Source: Nocardioides marmorisolisilvae (lineage in GTDB: Bacteria > Actinomycetota > Actinomycetes > Propionibacteriales > Nocardioidaceae). Taken from it: a DNA stretch of 64,000 nucleotides. Every line of letters begins with the position of its first letter. Position 1 is the stretch's first letter. The stretch spans positions 175,307 to 239,306 of the forward strand of contig NZ_RJSG01000003.1 in assembly GCF_003725775.1 (NCBI RefSeq), read 5' to 3'. A program made the translations under genes and the position numbers. Below are positions 53,687-62,838 of the stretch, piece after piece. The notes under the pieces are model-generated. The model was given only the letters and a program-made list of their open reading frames with translations. It made no database searches and was not told where the DNA came from.

Positions 53687-54547
53687 ATGAGACTCTCCCG
53701 ACTCGGCCCGCTCGGCCATGAGATCCCGGTCGTCATCCAGGACGACGCGACCTTCGACCTCACCTCGGTGACCGATGATCTCGACGCCACTTTCTGGGAG
53801 ACCGACGGAATCGACCGCGTTCGGTCGGCGCTGGAGGAAGGGACCCTGCCCCTGGTCCCCGATGCCGATTCACGACGCACTGGCGCTCCACTGACGAAGC
53901 CGGGCACGATCGTCTGCGTGGGCATGAACTACGCCGCTCACGCTGCCGAGTCGGGATCCGAGCCGCCAGAGATCCCGGTGATCTTCTTCAAGGCAGCCAA
54001 CACGATCGCCGGTCCGAACGACCCCGTGACGATCCCGCGCGGCAGCACGAAGACCGACTGGGAGGTCGAGCTGGGCATCGTGATCGGACGACGCGCGTCC
54101 TACCTCGACTCGGCCGAAGAGAGCATCGACCACGTGGCCGGCTTCGTCGTCGCGAACGACCTGTCCGAACGCGCCTTCCAGCTCGAGGTCTCCGGCGGCC
54201 AGTGGAGCAAGGGAAAGATCGCGCCAGGCTTCAGCCCGCTCGGCCCGTGGATCGTCACTCCCGACGAGGTGGAGCACCAGAACCTGAGGCTGCGCAGCTG
54301 GGTCAACGGTGAGATCCGACAGGACTCCACGACCGCGGACCAGATCTTCGACGTGGCCACCGTGATCCACCACCTCAGCCAGTACATGGTGCTCGACCCC
54401 GGCGATGTCATCCTCACCGGGACCCCCGAGGGCGTCGCCCTGTCGGGCCGGTTCCCGTATCTCGCTCCCGGCGACGTCGTCGAGCTCGAGATCGAGGGAC
54501 TAGGTCGCCAACGTCAGGACGTGGTCGCCTACGAGGCGCTGCGATGA
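53687..54547 (+). CDS. FAH-family 2,4-diketo-3-deoxy-sugar-acid hydrolase
   Basis: A 286-aa fumarylacetoacetate-hydrolase-family enzyme. Metal-binding Glu in DWEVELGIVIG near residue 125, preceding KPGTIVCVGMNYAAHA, with the block GQWSKGKIAPGFSPLGPW typical of L-2,4-diketo-3-deoxyfuconate/rhamnonate hydrolases, which split the diketo acid to pyruvate and L-lactate. ATGA overlap with the following SDR gene. Confidence 0.85.
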   Translation: MRLSRLGPLGHEIPVVIQDDATFDLTSVTDDLDATFWETDGIDRVRSALEEGTLPLVPDADSRRTGAPLTKPGTIVCVGMNYAAHAAESGSEPPEIPVIFFKAANTIAGPNDPVTIPRGSTKTDWEVELGIVIGRRASYLDSAEESIDHVAGFVVANDLSERAFQLEVSGGQWSKGKIAPGFSPLGPWIVTPDEVEHQNLRLRSWVNGEIRQDSTTADQIFDVATVIHHLSQYMVLDPGDVILTGTPEGVALSGRFPYLAPGDVVELEIEGLGRQRQDVVAYEALR

Positions 54548-55302
54548 GCTCAGACACGTTCGACGGCCTGGTCGCGATCGTCACCGGTGGTGCCAGCGGT
54601 ATCGGAGCAGCGATCGCCTCGATGCTTCGGGACCGAGGCGCGGACGTCGCCGTCCTGGACCTGGATCCGAGCACTGCCCCGGAAGGGACGCTGCCGGTCA
54701 CAGCCGACGTGACCTCGGACGCGAGCGTCCGAGCGGCGATCGACACCGTCACCAGTACCTGGGGGCGGGTGGACATCGTGGTTAACAACGCCGGCATCGG
54801 TGCTCAGGGAACAGTCGAGGACAACTCCGACGAGGACTGGCACCGCGTCTACGACGTGAATGTGCTCGGTGTCGTCCGCACCACTCGTGCCGCACTGCCG
54901 TACCTGCGCCTCTCCCCAAGCGCAGCCATCGTCAACGTCTCCTCGATCGCTGCCACTGCGGGACTCCAACAGCGCGCGCTGTACTCCGCGACTAAAGGTG
55001 CCGTTCAATCATTGACCGTGGCGATGGCGGCCGACCACGTCCGCGAGGGAATCCGGGTCAACTGTGTGAACCCGGGAACCGTGGCCACACCCTGGGTCGA
55101 TCGACTGCTCGACAGCGCCACGGATCCTGCTGCAGAGCGGGCGGCCCTAGCTGCGCGCCAGCCGCACGGCCGGCTCGTGACGGCGGAGGAGGTAGCGGGC
55201 GCAGTGGCCTACCTGGCCGGCCGCGGTTCCGGCTCCACGACTGGTACATCGCTCGCTGTTGACGGCGGCATGAGTGGCCTGCGTCTACGCCCTGCGACCT
55301 GA
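54544..55302 (+). CDS. SDR, likely 2-keto-3-deoxy-L-fuconate/rhamnonate 4-dehydrogenase
   Basis: A 252-aa classical SDR: VAIVTGGASGIGAAIA with Asp in VLDLDP (NAD preference), SSIAATAG with catalytic Ser, and YSATKGAVQ with YxxxK. In the known pathway this enzyme oxidises the 4-hydroxyl before FAH-type cleavage, and it is co-translated with the FAH gene, supporting that step. Substrate is inferred from context. Confidence 0.85.
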   Translation: MSSDTFDGLVAIVTGGASGIGAAIASMLRDRGADVAVLDLDPSTAPEGTLPVTADVTSDASVRAAIDTVTSTWGRVDIVVNNAGIGAQGTVEDNSDEDWHRVYDVNVLGVVRTTRAALPYLRLSPSAAIVNVSSIAATAGLQQRALYSATKGAVQSLTVAMAADHVREGIRVNCVNPGTVATPWVDRLLDSATDPAAERAALAARQPHGRLVTAEEVAGAVAYLAGRGSGSTTGTSLAVDGGMSGLRLRPAT

Positions 55303-55357
55303 TCTCCGACTCGTAGGATCCTGCAAGACACAACGAGCACCGAGGAAGGGCAGCGCG

Positions 55358-56038
55358 ATGGCACTGGCCGATGAGGCGATCACCAAGATCAAGGAGATGA
55401 TCCTTTCCGGTCAGCTCAAGCCGGGTGACCGGCTTCCACGCGAAGCGGATCTCGCCGAGCAACTCGGGCTCTCTCGCAGCTCTCTGCGCGAGGCGGTCCG
55501 CGCCCTGTCGATGATCCGCATTCTCGACGTACGGCGGGGCGACGGAACGTACGTCACCAGCCTCGAACCCGAACTACTCCTGGAAACACTCACGTTCGTC
55601 ATCGATTTCCACCAGGACGCAGGCATCCTGGACCTGTTCGAGGTCCGGCGAGCCCTCGAACCGATGGCCGCCGAGAAGGCCGCTCTGCTGATGTCGGAGC
55701 CCGAAGCTGCGGACCTTGTCGCATTGGTCAACAGCGTCACACAAGAATCATCCATGGACCTGATCGTCGAGAACGATCTGGAGTTCCACCACCGGATCGC
55801 GGTTGCCTCGGGCAACGCGGTGTTGTGCTCGCTTGCCGACAGCATCGCCAACCGCACCCATCGCGCCAGGATCTGGCGGGGCGTGACCCAGGAGGACTCG
55901 TTCACACGCACCCAGCGGGAACACCTCGCAATCGCCAACGCGATCAGCCACCGACAACCGAGCATCGCCGCTGCCTGCGCCCTTGCCCACGTCGCCGGGA
56001 TCGAGACGTGGCTGCGCAGCAACCTCGAAACTCTCTAG
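55358..56038 (+). CDS. GntR-family regulator with FCD domain
   Basis: A 226-aa regulator. ATG at 55358 has AGGAAGGG upstream. Winged helix: ITKIKEMILSGQLKPGDRLP followed by LAEQLGLSRSSLREAVRALS. The FCD ligand domain has the metal-binding Asp/His set in NDLEFHHRIAVASGN and a late EHLAIANAI. It ends the FAH-SDR operon and would bind the palindromes at 53655 and 56160; likely ligand a sugar acid or lactate. Confidence 0.9.
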   Translation: MALADEAITKIKEMILSGQLKPGDRLPREADLAEQLGLSRSSLREAVRALSMIRILDVRRGDGTYVTSLEPELLLETLTFVIDFHQDAGILDLFEVRRALEPMAAEKAALLMSEPEAADLVALVNSVTQESSMDLIVENDLEFHHRIAVASGNAVLCSLADSIANRTHRARIWRGVTQEDSFTRTQREHLAIANAISHRQPSIAAACALAHVAGIETWLRSNLETL

Positions 56039-56159
56039 GCTCGGTGATTCGAACTCGACGTTATGCGACGAACGTGTGCTGGCCGCTAGCGAGTACGGCG
56101 AGGCTCAGGCAGGGCTGTTGACATCCTCGAAGATGGCAGAGCAGCCGTTCTAATCGATA

Positions 56160-56174
56160 ATGGATAGTATCCAT
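56160..56174. promoter_or_regulatory. Probable GntR/FCD operator ATGGATA-G-TATCCAT
   Basis: Perfect 15-bp palindrome (7-1-7) in the 184-bp gap between the GntR and GH95-like genes, 49 bp ahead of the GH95 start. Resembles the operator at 53655 (AT(A/G)GAT-centre-ATC(C/T)AT). The adjoining decamer TAATCGATAA (56151-56160) is also found ahead of the big secreted protein gene at 63037. Confidence 0.6.
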
Positions 56175-56222
56175 GGCTAACTGGACGTGACCCGAGCTTG
56201 GCGCCGGGAAGGGAATGCCTCA

Positions 56223-58664
56223 ATGACCAACGATGCGAATGCCTCGGTGACCACCGCCACCGGCGAGACCAGGGCGTGGAACTTCACCGCCGGCAAGTTC
56301 GACGTGGACGCGGGCCAAGTCGTATCGCGCTCGGACCTCGTCTACGACCGACCACCTCTGCTCGACAGCCAAGCAGTTCCGCTGGGGAATGGGACCTTGG
56401 GGGCCGCCGTGTGGGCTGATCGTGGGCTCACCGCACAGCTCAATCGAGGCGATACCTTTCCGGAGCTGAAGTCGCCCGGTCAACTGGTCATGCCGGGCCT
56501 GGCCGCCATGACGTCGGCAGCCGACTATGCCGGGCGGTTACGGTTGTACGACGGCCAGTTCGTACAGTCGGGTGCCGGCATCTCCGCAATCACTTATGTG
56601 CGGGCTGATTCCGATCAGCTGGTCGTTGATGTGACCGGGGCGGCTCCAGATGTCGAACAGACAGTCGAGCTGAACCTGTGGCCCGGTCGCAGTCCGGAGA
56701 TCTATGCCTCGCGACCGATCGCCGCTTTGAGCGAGTCGTGGGTCGACACGGTGGGCAACGACCCCAGGCCCTACCGCAACGATCAGTCAGGCCAGACATT
56801 CGGGTGGATGGCGGCTCTGACAGCGTTCGGCGCGTCGGTGACGGCCGCGGCCGTGGACGGGACCAGTGTCAAGCTGACGGTGCGGCCTCGAACTGACGGC
56901 AGCTTCCGGGTGGTCGTCGGCGCACCCGCCTACGACGGTGCGAAGGAACTGCCGTCCGCTGCCGCAGCCGCGGTGGCCGGCGCGACCGCAGATGATCTCG
57001 CTGCCACCCACCTTGAGTGGTGGCACGCGCTGTGGAACCGGACCGCGATCATGAAGCTGACCTCGAGCGATGGCGAGGGAGAGTACCTCGAGAACCTACG
57101 GACGCTTTCGCTCTACACCACCGCAGCGACAGAGCGAGGCGCCCTGCCCGCAACGCACGGCGGGGTCGCAAACATGCTCTCGGCGTTCAAGGACGAAGTG
57201 ATGTGGTTCGCCTCGCACTACTGGCACTTCAACATGCGCCAACAGGTCTCCCAGAACTTCGGCGCCAACATGGCCGACTTCAACGCGCCGTACTTCAACC
57301 TCTACACGAGCAACCATGCGTTCCGGAAGGCCGAGACCGCGCGGTGGATGCCAGGGATGGCAGGTGTGTGCATCCCCGAGACGATGAGATTCAACGGCAC
57401 CGGCCTCTCCCTCTACGGCGAGGACAGCACGTCGGAGGCATGTAAGACCCCGGCCGAACCAGAGATGTCGTACACGACCCGGATCCTGTCCTCTGGCCCC
57501 GAGGTGGCGTACAACATGTGGCTCCACTCTCAGTACACCCACCAGCCGCTCGACCAGGAATTCTACGAGTTCCTCGCTGACGTCTGCCGCTTCTACCTCA
57601 CCCGCCTCGACCCCGTGGACGCCCAGGGCATGCGCCACCTCACTCACGTCAATGCACTGGAGAACCAGTGGGACGTCGACAATCCGGCTACAGACCTTGC
57701 GGCGATGAAGCGTCTCTTCCCGCTCGTCGCCGCTCTTGCCAAAGGTCGGGGCGACGACGACCTGGCTGCAGACCTCCGGGCAGCGGTGCCGCAGATCGCC
57801 GACTTCCGGACCGAGACTCGAGGAACCGACACCGTGATCGCCTGGGCGGGGACTGACGAGACGTCGAAGAACGCGCAGAACCCCGACCTGGAACCCATTT
57901 GGCCCTGGGGCATCTTCGGCGAGGACTCGACCTTGGCCCGGACGACCTTCCACCGCAGGGTGTACCCGATGGGCTACGACTGGTCCATGGAGGCGACCCA
58001 GGCCGCACGGCTCGGCTTGCCGGACGACGTGCGGAGCAGTCTGGTCAACGGCGCACTGTCGTTCCAGCACTACTCGAATGGCTACACCAACTTTGGGGCG
58101 GAGGACGCCGATAGTCCGAGCTTTTACAGCGAGTTCGGTGCGGTCGTCAGCTCCGGCCTGCAGGAGGCTCTGGTCTCGTACTACGACAAGGGAGCCCCGC
58201 AGCTCGACGCATCCGGTGACCTGATGCCGACCGACAGGGTGCTCAAGGTGGGTTCCGCCTGGCCGGCCAACTGGGACGTCGACGGCTCAGTCCACATCCT
58301 GGGCGGTCACAAGGTGAGCGTGCAGGTGCGGAACCAGGTCGTCCAGTACGTCGGCATCGAGGCCGCCCCGACGGTCGACGCCACCAACGACACGGTGGTG
58401 ATCGCCAACCCCTGGCCCGGTACTCAGATCCGCGCGATCGATGGCAACACTGGCGCCGTCGTGGCTGCGGCGTCGACCGCTGCCACCCTGACCGTCCCCT
58501 TGACTGGTGCAGGCAGCGTGATCATCGAGCGGACCATGGCACGCGTCTCGGAGATGCCGTTCGAGGCGGTGGCCGGGAGCGAGGCCACTGCCGCCAAGCG
58601 ACTCGGGACGAGAACGCTGGGGATCGGCCTTTCCGCCGAGGCTTCCACGAACCTGCCCGACTAG
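56223..58664 (+). CDS. GH95-like glycoside hydrolase (alpha-L-fucosidase-type), cytoplasmic
   Basis: An 813-aa enzyme. ATG at 56223 is preferred over an upstream GTG (56187) because GGGAAGGGA lies just before. N-terminal beta-domain has PLGNGTLGAAVWADRG and QLNRGDTFPEL, the GH95-type pattern; the catalytic (alpha/alpha) six-hairpin part includes HYWHFNMRQQVSQNFGANM and PYFNLYTSN. There is no signal peptide, so it probably acts on imported oligosaccharides. GH95 members cleave alpha-L-fucose or alpha-L-galactose; the fucose/rhamnose cluster makes fucosidase activity the first guess. Confidence 0.75.
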   Translation: MTNDANASVTTATGETRAWNFTAGKFDVDAGQVVSRSDLVYDRPPLLDSQAVPLGNGTLGAAVWADRGLTAQLNRGDTFPELKSPGQLVMPGLAAMTSAADYAGRLRLYDGQFVQSGAGISAITYVRADSDQLVVDVTGAAPDVEQTVELNLWPGRSPEIYASRPIAALSESWVDTVGNDPRPYRNDQSGQTFGWMAALTAFGASVTAAAVDGTSVKLTVRPRTDGSFRVVVGAPAYDGAKELPSAAAAAVAGATADDLAATHLEWWHALWNRTAIMKLTSSDGEGEYLENLRTLSLYTTAATERGALPATHGGVANMLSAFKDEVMWFASHYWHFNMRQQVSQNFGANMADFNAPYFNLYTSNHAFRKAETARWMPGMAGVCIPETMRFNGTGLSLYGEDSTSEACKTPAEPEMSYTTRILSSGPEVAYNMWLHSQYTHQPLDQEFYEFLADVCRFYLTRLDPVDAQGMRHLTHVNALENQWDVDNPATDLAAMKRLFPLVAALAKGRGDDDLAADLRAAVPQIADFRTETRGTDTVIAWAGTDETSKNAQNPDLEPIWPWGIFGEDSTLARTTFHRRVYPMGYDWSMEATQAARLGLPDDVRSSLVNGALSFQHYSNGYTNFGAEDADSPSFYSEFGAVVSSGLQEALVSYYDKGAPQLDASGDLMPTDRVLKVGSAWPANWDVDGSVHILGGHKVSVQVRNQVVQYVGIEAAPTVDATNDTVVIANPWPGTQIRAIDGNTGAVVAAASTAATLTVPLTGAGSVIIERTMARVSEMPFEAVAGSEATAAKRLGTRTLGIGLSAEASTNLPD

Positions 58665-58689
58665 CGCGCCGTGCTCATCTGGCGCGGAG

Positions 58690-58736
58690 CGCCGAGAAAC
58701 GCGGCGCGGGTGACCCCCGCGCCGCGTCTCTCGGCG
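58690..58736. terminator. Strong bidirectional terminator hairpin
   Basis: Near-perfect inverted repeat: left arm 58690-58710, loop about 4 bases, right arm 58715-58736, one mismatch in 21 pairs. It sits between the convergent GH95-like and beta-helix genes, directly beside both stops, and would stop transcription from either side. Confidence 0.85.
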
Positions 58737-58737
58737 G

Positions 58738-61700
58738 TCATGGGGCGGAGAGCACCTTCAACTCCGCGAGGCTGAGGTAGTTGGTGCCGGAGAGCTGGAC
58801 CATGACATACCGGCCGCTGAGGTTAACCGGGATCGAGGTGGGGCTCCCGGCCTGAGTGGTCTGGTGGAACCCCGTGGCCACCCCCTCGGTGACGCGCTGA
58901 GCGGGCGTCAGGTTCGCTGTGAACGGGACCGGGGACACAAAGACCCAATAGTCGGAGAGCCGTTCGGGAACGCCGTCGGTGCGGTTCCAGACTTCGATGT
59001 TGCCGATGGCCCGGGTCTGACCCAGGTCCACCGACCACCACGCGTTGGCCTCCTGCAGCGTAGAAGTGACCGAACCGGCGAAGTAGTTGCCGTCGGTGTT
59101 TCCGTCCACCGCCCGCGATGCGGCGGCGGCGCCATACGTCGACGACTGGATCGCCGTCTTGCCTTGTGCAAAATTCGTTTGTGCAAGGTTTCCCGGGGAT
59201 GAGTACAGACTCTGAATCTCGGACGGACTGAGGGCACGCTTGTACAGCCGCACATCGTCGATCGAACCGTTGAAGCCCGACGCCTTCGTCGACCCTTCGG
59301 CACCCAGGATCCAGTACCAGTTGTCCCAGTTGATCGTGCCTACGGCCGCCGAGGCTTCTTCAGCGCCGTCGATATAGATCTTGAACGTCCCGTTCTTTTC
59401 GTACCGCCACGTCACTAGATGCCAGGTGCCATCGTTGACGCTCGTCGTGGAGCTGATCCTTCCGAACGAGGAATGGTAAAGATTCACCTTGCCGGTGGCG
59501 CCGGTGTTGAGCGTGAACTGCACGTTGGGGCCTTCGTCCCACCCGCCGAACAAATAGGAGTTTGAGGCAGTCGACGTTGTCTTGAGCCACATGCTCAACG
59601 TCACTCCACTAGGACTCCCCACATTGTGGAGGCCGATATCGGCGTGACTAGTCGCGCTACCCAGATTCAATGCGTTTCCGGTGTGGCCCGTGAGCCAGCC
59701 AGTCGTCCCGCTCACCGTGGCGTTGGCAGCATTGCCCGACGAGTCCGCAGCTACCGTTCCGCTGCTTTCATCGAGCTTCCAGTACGCGATGGGAGCGGTC
59801 GTGGAATACAGGCTCTGGATTTCGGAAGGATCGAGGGCGCGGTCATACACCTGAACGTCGTCGATCGAGCCATTGATGCCAGATGCTTTCGTCGACCCTT
59901 CGGCACCGATGATCCAGTACCAGTTGTCCCAGTTGATCGTGCCGACGGCCGCCGAGGCTTCTTCCGTGCCGTCGATGTAGATCTTGAATGTGCCACCCTT
60001 CACGTACCTCCAGGTAACAAGATGCCAACTACCGTCATTGACGCTGGTCGTAGAGCTGATCCGTCCGAACGAGGGATGGTAGAGATTGATCTTCCCCGCT
60101 GCCCCGTTGTTCATGGTGAACTGCACGTTGGGGCCTTCGTCCCATCCGCCGAACAAATAGGAGTTTGAGGCAGTCGACGTTGTCTTGACCCACATGCTCA
60201 ATGTCACTCCACTAGGACTTCCCACATTGTGGAGGCCGATATCGGCGTGACTGGTCGTGGTACCCAGGTTGAGCGCGTTGCCCGACTTGCCCGGGACCCA
60301 GCTCGTCGTCCCGCTGACGGTGGCGTTGGCAGAACTTCCTGATGAATCGGCTGCCACCGTTCCACTGCTCTCGTCGAGCGTCCAGTGCCCGATCGGGCCC
60401 CGAGGCTTCCCCGCATCGATCAGCGACACGTTGTCGACGTACGCCGCATTCGCGGTGGTGTTGTCCTTGTAGACCTTGATGGTTGCGCTAGTGCTGGTCG
60501 GACCGGTCGTGAACTCCAGAATGCGGTGCTGCATAGAACCCGCGTTTCCCGTGACCGGCGTGACTGCGGGGCCGCCGAAGTTCTCGACCGTCATGCTGGC
60601 TGAGCCGACGCCCGCGGTTTCCATCCTCAGGTAGGCGCCGGCATCGTAGGTCGTGTTTGGCGAGAGCCCGGTGATCGTCTGCGAAATCCAGTCGCCCTGG
60701 TTAAGAATCGCTGACGTTCGCGTGTTGACGGTATCGGCGTCCCAGCTGGACAACGACTTGTGCACGTCGACCGAGCTGTCGCTGATCGTCCAGCCGTCGT
60801 ACCAGTTCAGGTTCTGGATCGCCCCGCCCCAGAGCCTCGCTTCGAAGCTGCTGTTCTTGACGAGATTCATGCGCGGCCAGACTCCTGGAGTAGAAGTCGT
60901 CGGGGGCGGGTTGGCGAAGTTACGTCCAGCGGTCCAGTTCGCGCCGTTGTATTCGTAAGCACCGTCGTCCGGGGCAGACCCGTTGTAACTATCAGCGATG
61001 CCCGGAATGAGCATGCCTGCATCGATCGCCGGAGAGGTGCTCTGAAGATGAAAGTCATGTGTCGACTGATTGACGAAGAGCGGATCTGTGTTCTCCAGGT
61101 TGTTGCTCTTGCTGCTCCCTGCCATTGCCGTGGAGAACGTCGAGTTGGTCGTGATGTTGTTGGCGCCGAAGTTGTTGTAGCCAGCTCCGCCATAGCTGTT
61201 GAACCCGGCGAAACCTGGATTCACGAAGGTGTTGTTGTCGACCTCCACGTTCTCCGACAAGCCATTGACCAGGGTTCCCCATTGGCTGGGCCCCCCGAGG
61301 TTGTAGATGACGTTCTTGTAGATCCCCAGATTCAGCGTCGCGTTGTCGGCATACAGTCCCGCGGTGAGGTGGCCGGCGGAGAAATCGTGAATGATGTTGT
61401 AGCGCCAGACAGAATTCCCTAGATCCGCGGCGAACGTGTGCGTCGCTCCGTCGTCGGTCTGCCCGTCGAGGAGCATGCTCGAGAGATCGTTGTGCTCAAT
61501 GATCGTGTTGTGGTACAGGCCGTGGATCGCATTCATTCCGGTATTCGAGATCGTGTTGTAGCTGATCAGGAAGTCGCTGCCGTTCGCCCATACACCCATG
61601 GAGACATCGGAGATCTCGTTGTTCACGACTTTGTCTCCCTCGCCGCCGAGAGCGACAGCACCTGTGGTCGACGCGTGGCTCACAATGCTGTTCTCAAGGG

Positions 61701-62838
61701 TATTCGCCTTCCCGAAGTGGTTGCTTCCCTTGATGCCGCCAAGGACCACGCCACTGTCGGTGCTCAGTTGCCAGTCGGCGTAGGGGTATTCCAGGTCCGC
61801 GGGAGTCGAGTAATGAATCCGCGATACGGCCGGGTAGTCCGCGACGATGCCGTCGATAACGGAATCATGCGAATCCCACGTCCTGATCCCATCTCCGAAG
61901 AACTTGAGTCCCTTGATGTTGATGTAGTTCGAGGCGCCGAGGTCGAAGCCCCATTTGCGGGTCTTGATCTCCACGTTGTGATTGGCTGGGCTGTCGCCGG
62001 CCGGCGCATACAGATACAGCGTGTTGGTGTCTTTGTCAGGGTAGAACTCGGTCGGAGCGTCCAGGGCGACGCGCGCGCCCACCATGACGAAGCCCTTAGA
62101 GCTGGCGTAGTTGTCGGTCGGCAGTTCCCATTTGTACTCGGACCCCGCGATGCCGGGGTCCAAGTAAGCGACTCGGTGGGTGCTCGCCGTGTAACCGGTG
62201 ACCTTCCAGGAGTAGAACCCCCAGTCCTGCCGGGCAGCGGCGTAGATGACGCCGCCCTTCCAGGCATCGTCACCACCGGGGATCGTGGCGCCGGTGACCC
62301 AGGCATTTCCCGGGGTCTCTGAACTTCCCGCCGATGTCCACGTTGCACGACCGCTGCCCTTGTTCGGCCACTGAGCCAGCGTCATCTCTTGTCCATCGAC
62401 GAACACCTGAGAATTCTCGAGTTCCAACGGTGAAGCAGTTGAGGTGTGCTTGTAGATGTTTCCGGAATCGACCTGCCACCCCGTAGAACTCACGACGTCC
62501 AGGCCACTGATGGTGACATCGTCGTTGTTGTACTTCTGGAAGGTGATCGGGTTGGTGGCGGTGCCGCTGTTCGTGGGCGTCACGGTCTCCCGGTAGGTAC
62601 CGGCCATGACATTGACCGTGTCACCGGCCACGGCGACGCTTGCGGCTTTCTGAATGGTCTTGAACGGGGCGCTCGTCGAGTTTCCGGCGTTCGTATCCGA
62701 TCCGGTTGCGTCGCTCACGTAGTAGTTCGTGCCTGTCGCACTTGCCGGGTCTGGGATGAAGATCAACATGGCCACGACCAACGAGAGGCCGAACAACAGT
62801 TGAGAAGTTCTTCCACGCGGGTTGTTGATCATCTTCAC
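58738..62838 (-). CDS. Secreted beta-helix protein with two LamG domains and F-type-lectin-like domain
   Basis: A 1,366-aa exported protein. GTG 62838 (AAAGGA five bases before) or ATG 62832; then a signal peptide with hydrophobic core and AxA-like end near residue 36. A right-handed parallel beta-helix follows (about 45-640; entry block FKTIQKAASVAVAGDTVNVM, typical of polysaccharide lyases/hydrolases and DUF1565), a carbohydrate-binding-like beta domain (MNLVKNSSFEARLWGG, near 656), two nearly identical LamG-type lectin domains (from about 812 and 1016), and a C-terminal F5/8-type or F-type lectin-like domain (from about 1216). Probably attacks or binds a fucose-bearing polysaccharide. Confidence 0.85.
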   Translation of the reverse strand: MKMINNPRGRTSQLLFGLSLVVAMLIFIPDPASATGTNYYVSDATGSDTNAGNSTSAPFKTIQKAASVAVAGDTVNVMAGTYRETVTPTNSGTATNPITFQKYNNDDVTISGLDVVSSTGWQVDSGNIYKHTSTASPLELENSQVFVDGQEMTLAQWPNKGSGRATWTSAGSSETPGNAWVTGATIPGGDDAWKGGVIYAAARQDWGFYSWKVTGYTASTHRVAYLDPGIAGSEYKWELPTDNYASSKGFVMVGARVALDAPTEFYPDKDTNTLYLYAPAGDSPANHNVEIKTRKWGFDLGASNYINIKGLKFFGDGIRTWDSHDSVIDGIVADYPAVSRIHYSTPADLEYPYADWQLSTDSGVVLGGIKGSNHFGKANTLENSIVSHASTTGAVALGGEGDKVVNNEISDVSMGVWANGSDFLISYNTISNTGMNAIHGLYHNTIIEHNDLSSMLLDGQTDDGATHTFAADLGNSVWRYNIIHDFSAGHLTAGLYADNATLNLGIYKNVIYNLGGPSQWGTLVNGLSENVEVDNNTFVNPGFAGFNSYGGAGYNNFGANNITTNSTFSTAMAGSSKSNNLENTDPLFVNQSTHDFHLQSTSPAIDAGMLIPGIADSYNGSAPDDGAYEYNGANWTAGRNFANPPPTTSTPGVWPRMNLVKNSSFEARLWGGAIQNLNWYDGWTISDSSVDVHKSLSSWDADTVNTRTSAILNQGDWISQTITGLSPNTTYDAGAYLRMETAGVGSASMTVENFGGPAVTPVTGNAGSMQHRILEFTTGPTSTSATIKVYKDNTTANAAYVDNVSLIDAGKPRGPIGHWTLDESSGTVAADSSGSSANATVSGTTSWVPGKSGNALNLGTTTSHADIGLHNVGSPSGVTLSMWVKTTSTASNSYLFGGWDEGPNVQFTMNNGAAGKINLYHPSFGRISSTTSVNDGSWHLVTWRYVKGGTFKIYIDGTEEASAAVGTINWDNWYWIIGAEGSTKASGINGSIDDVQVYDRALDPSEIQSLYSTTAPIAYWKLDESSGTVAADSSGNAANATVSGTTGWLTGHTGNALNLGSATSHADIGLHNVGSPSGVTLSMWLKTTSTASNSYLFGGWDEGPNVQFTLNTGATGKVNLYHSSFGRISSTTSVNDGTWHLVTWRYEKNGTFKIYIDGAEEASAAVGTINWDNWYWILGAEGSTKASGFNGSIDDVRLYKRALSPSEIQSLYSSPGNLAQTNFAQGKTAIQSSTYGAAAASRAVDGNTDGNYFAGSVTSTLQEANAWWSVDLGQTRAIGNIEVWNRTDGVPERLSDYWVFVSPVPFTANLTPAQRVTEGVATGFHQTTQAGSPTSIPVNLSGRYVMVQLSGTNYLSLAELKVLSAP
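59206..59805 (-). repeat. Tandem repeat copy A (C-terminal LamG domain)
   Basis: DNA copy of the unit at about 59806-60405, offset 603 bp (201 codons). Long identical stretches occur, for example around 59620-59655 against 60223-60258. High DNA identity suggests recent duplication. Confidence 0.8.
59806..60405 (-). repeat. Tandem repeat copy B (N-terminal LamG domain)
   Basis: First of the two LamG domains, nearly identical to copy A at the nucleotide level over about 600 bp. Boundaries are approximate. Confidence 0.8.
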
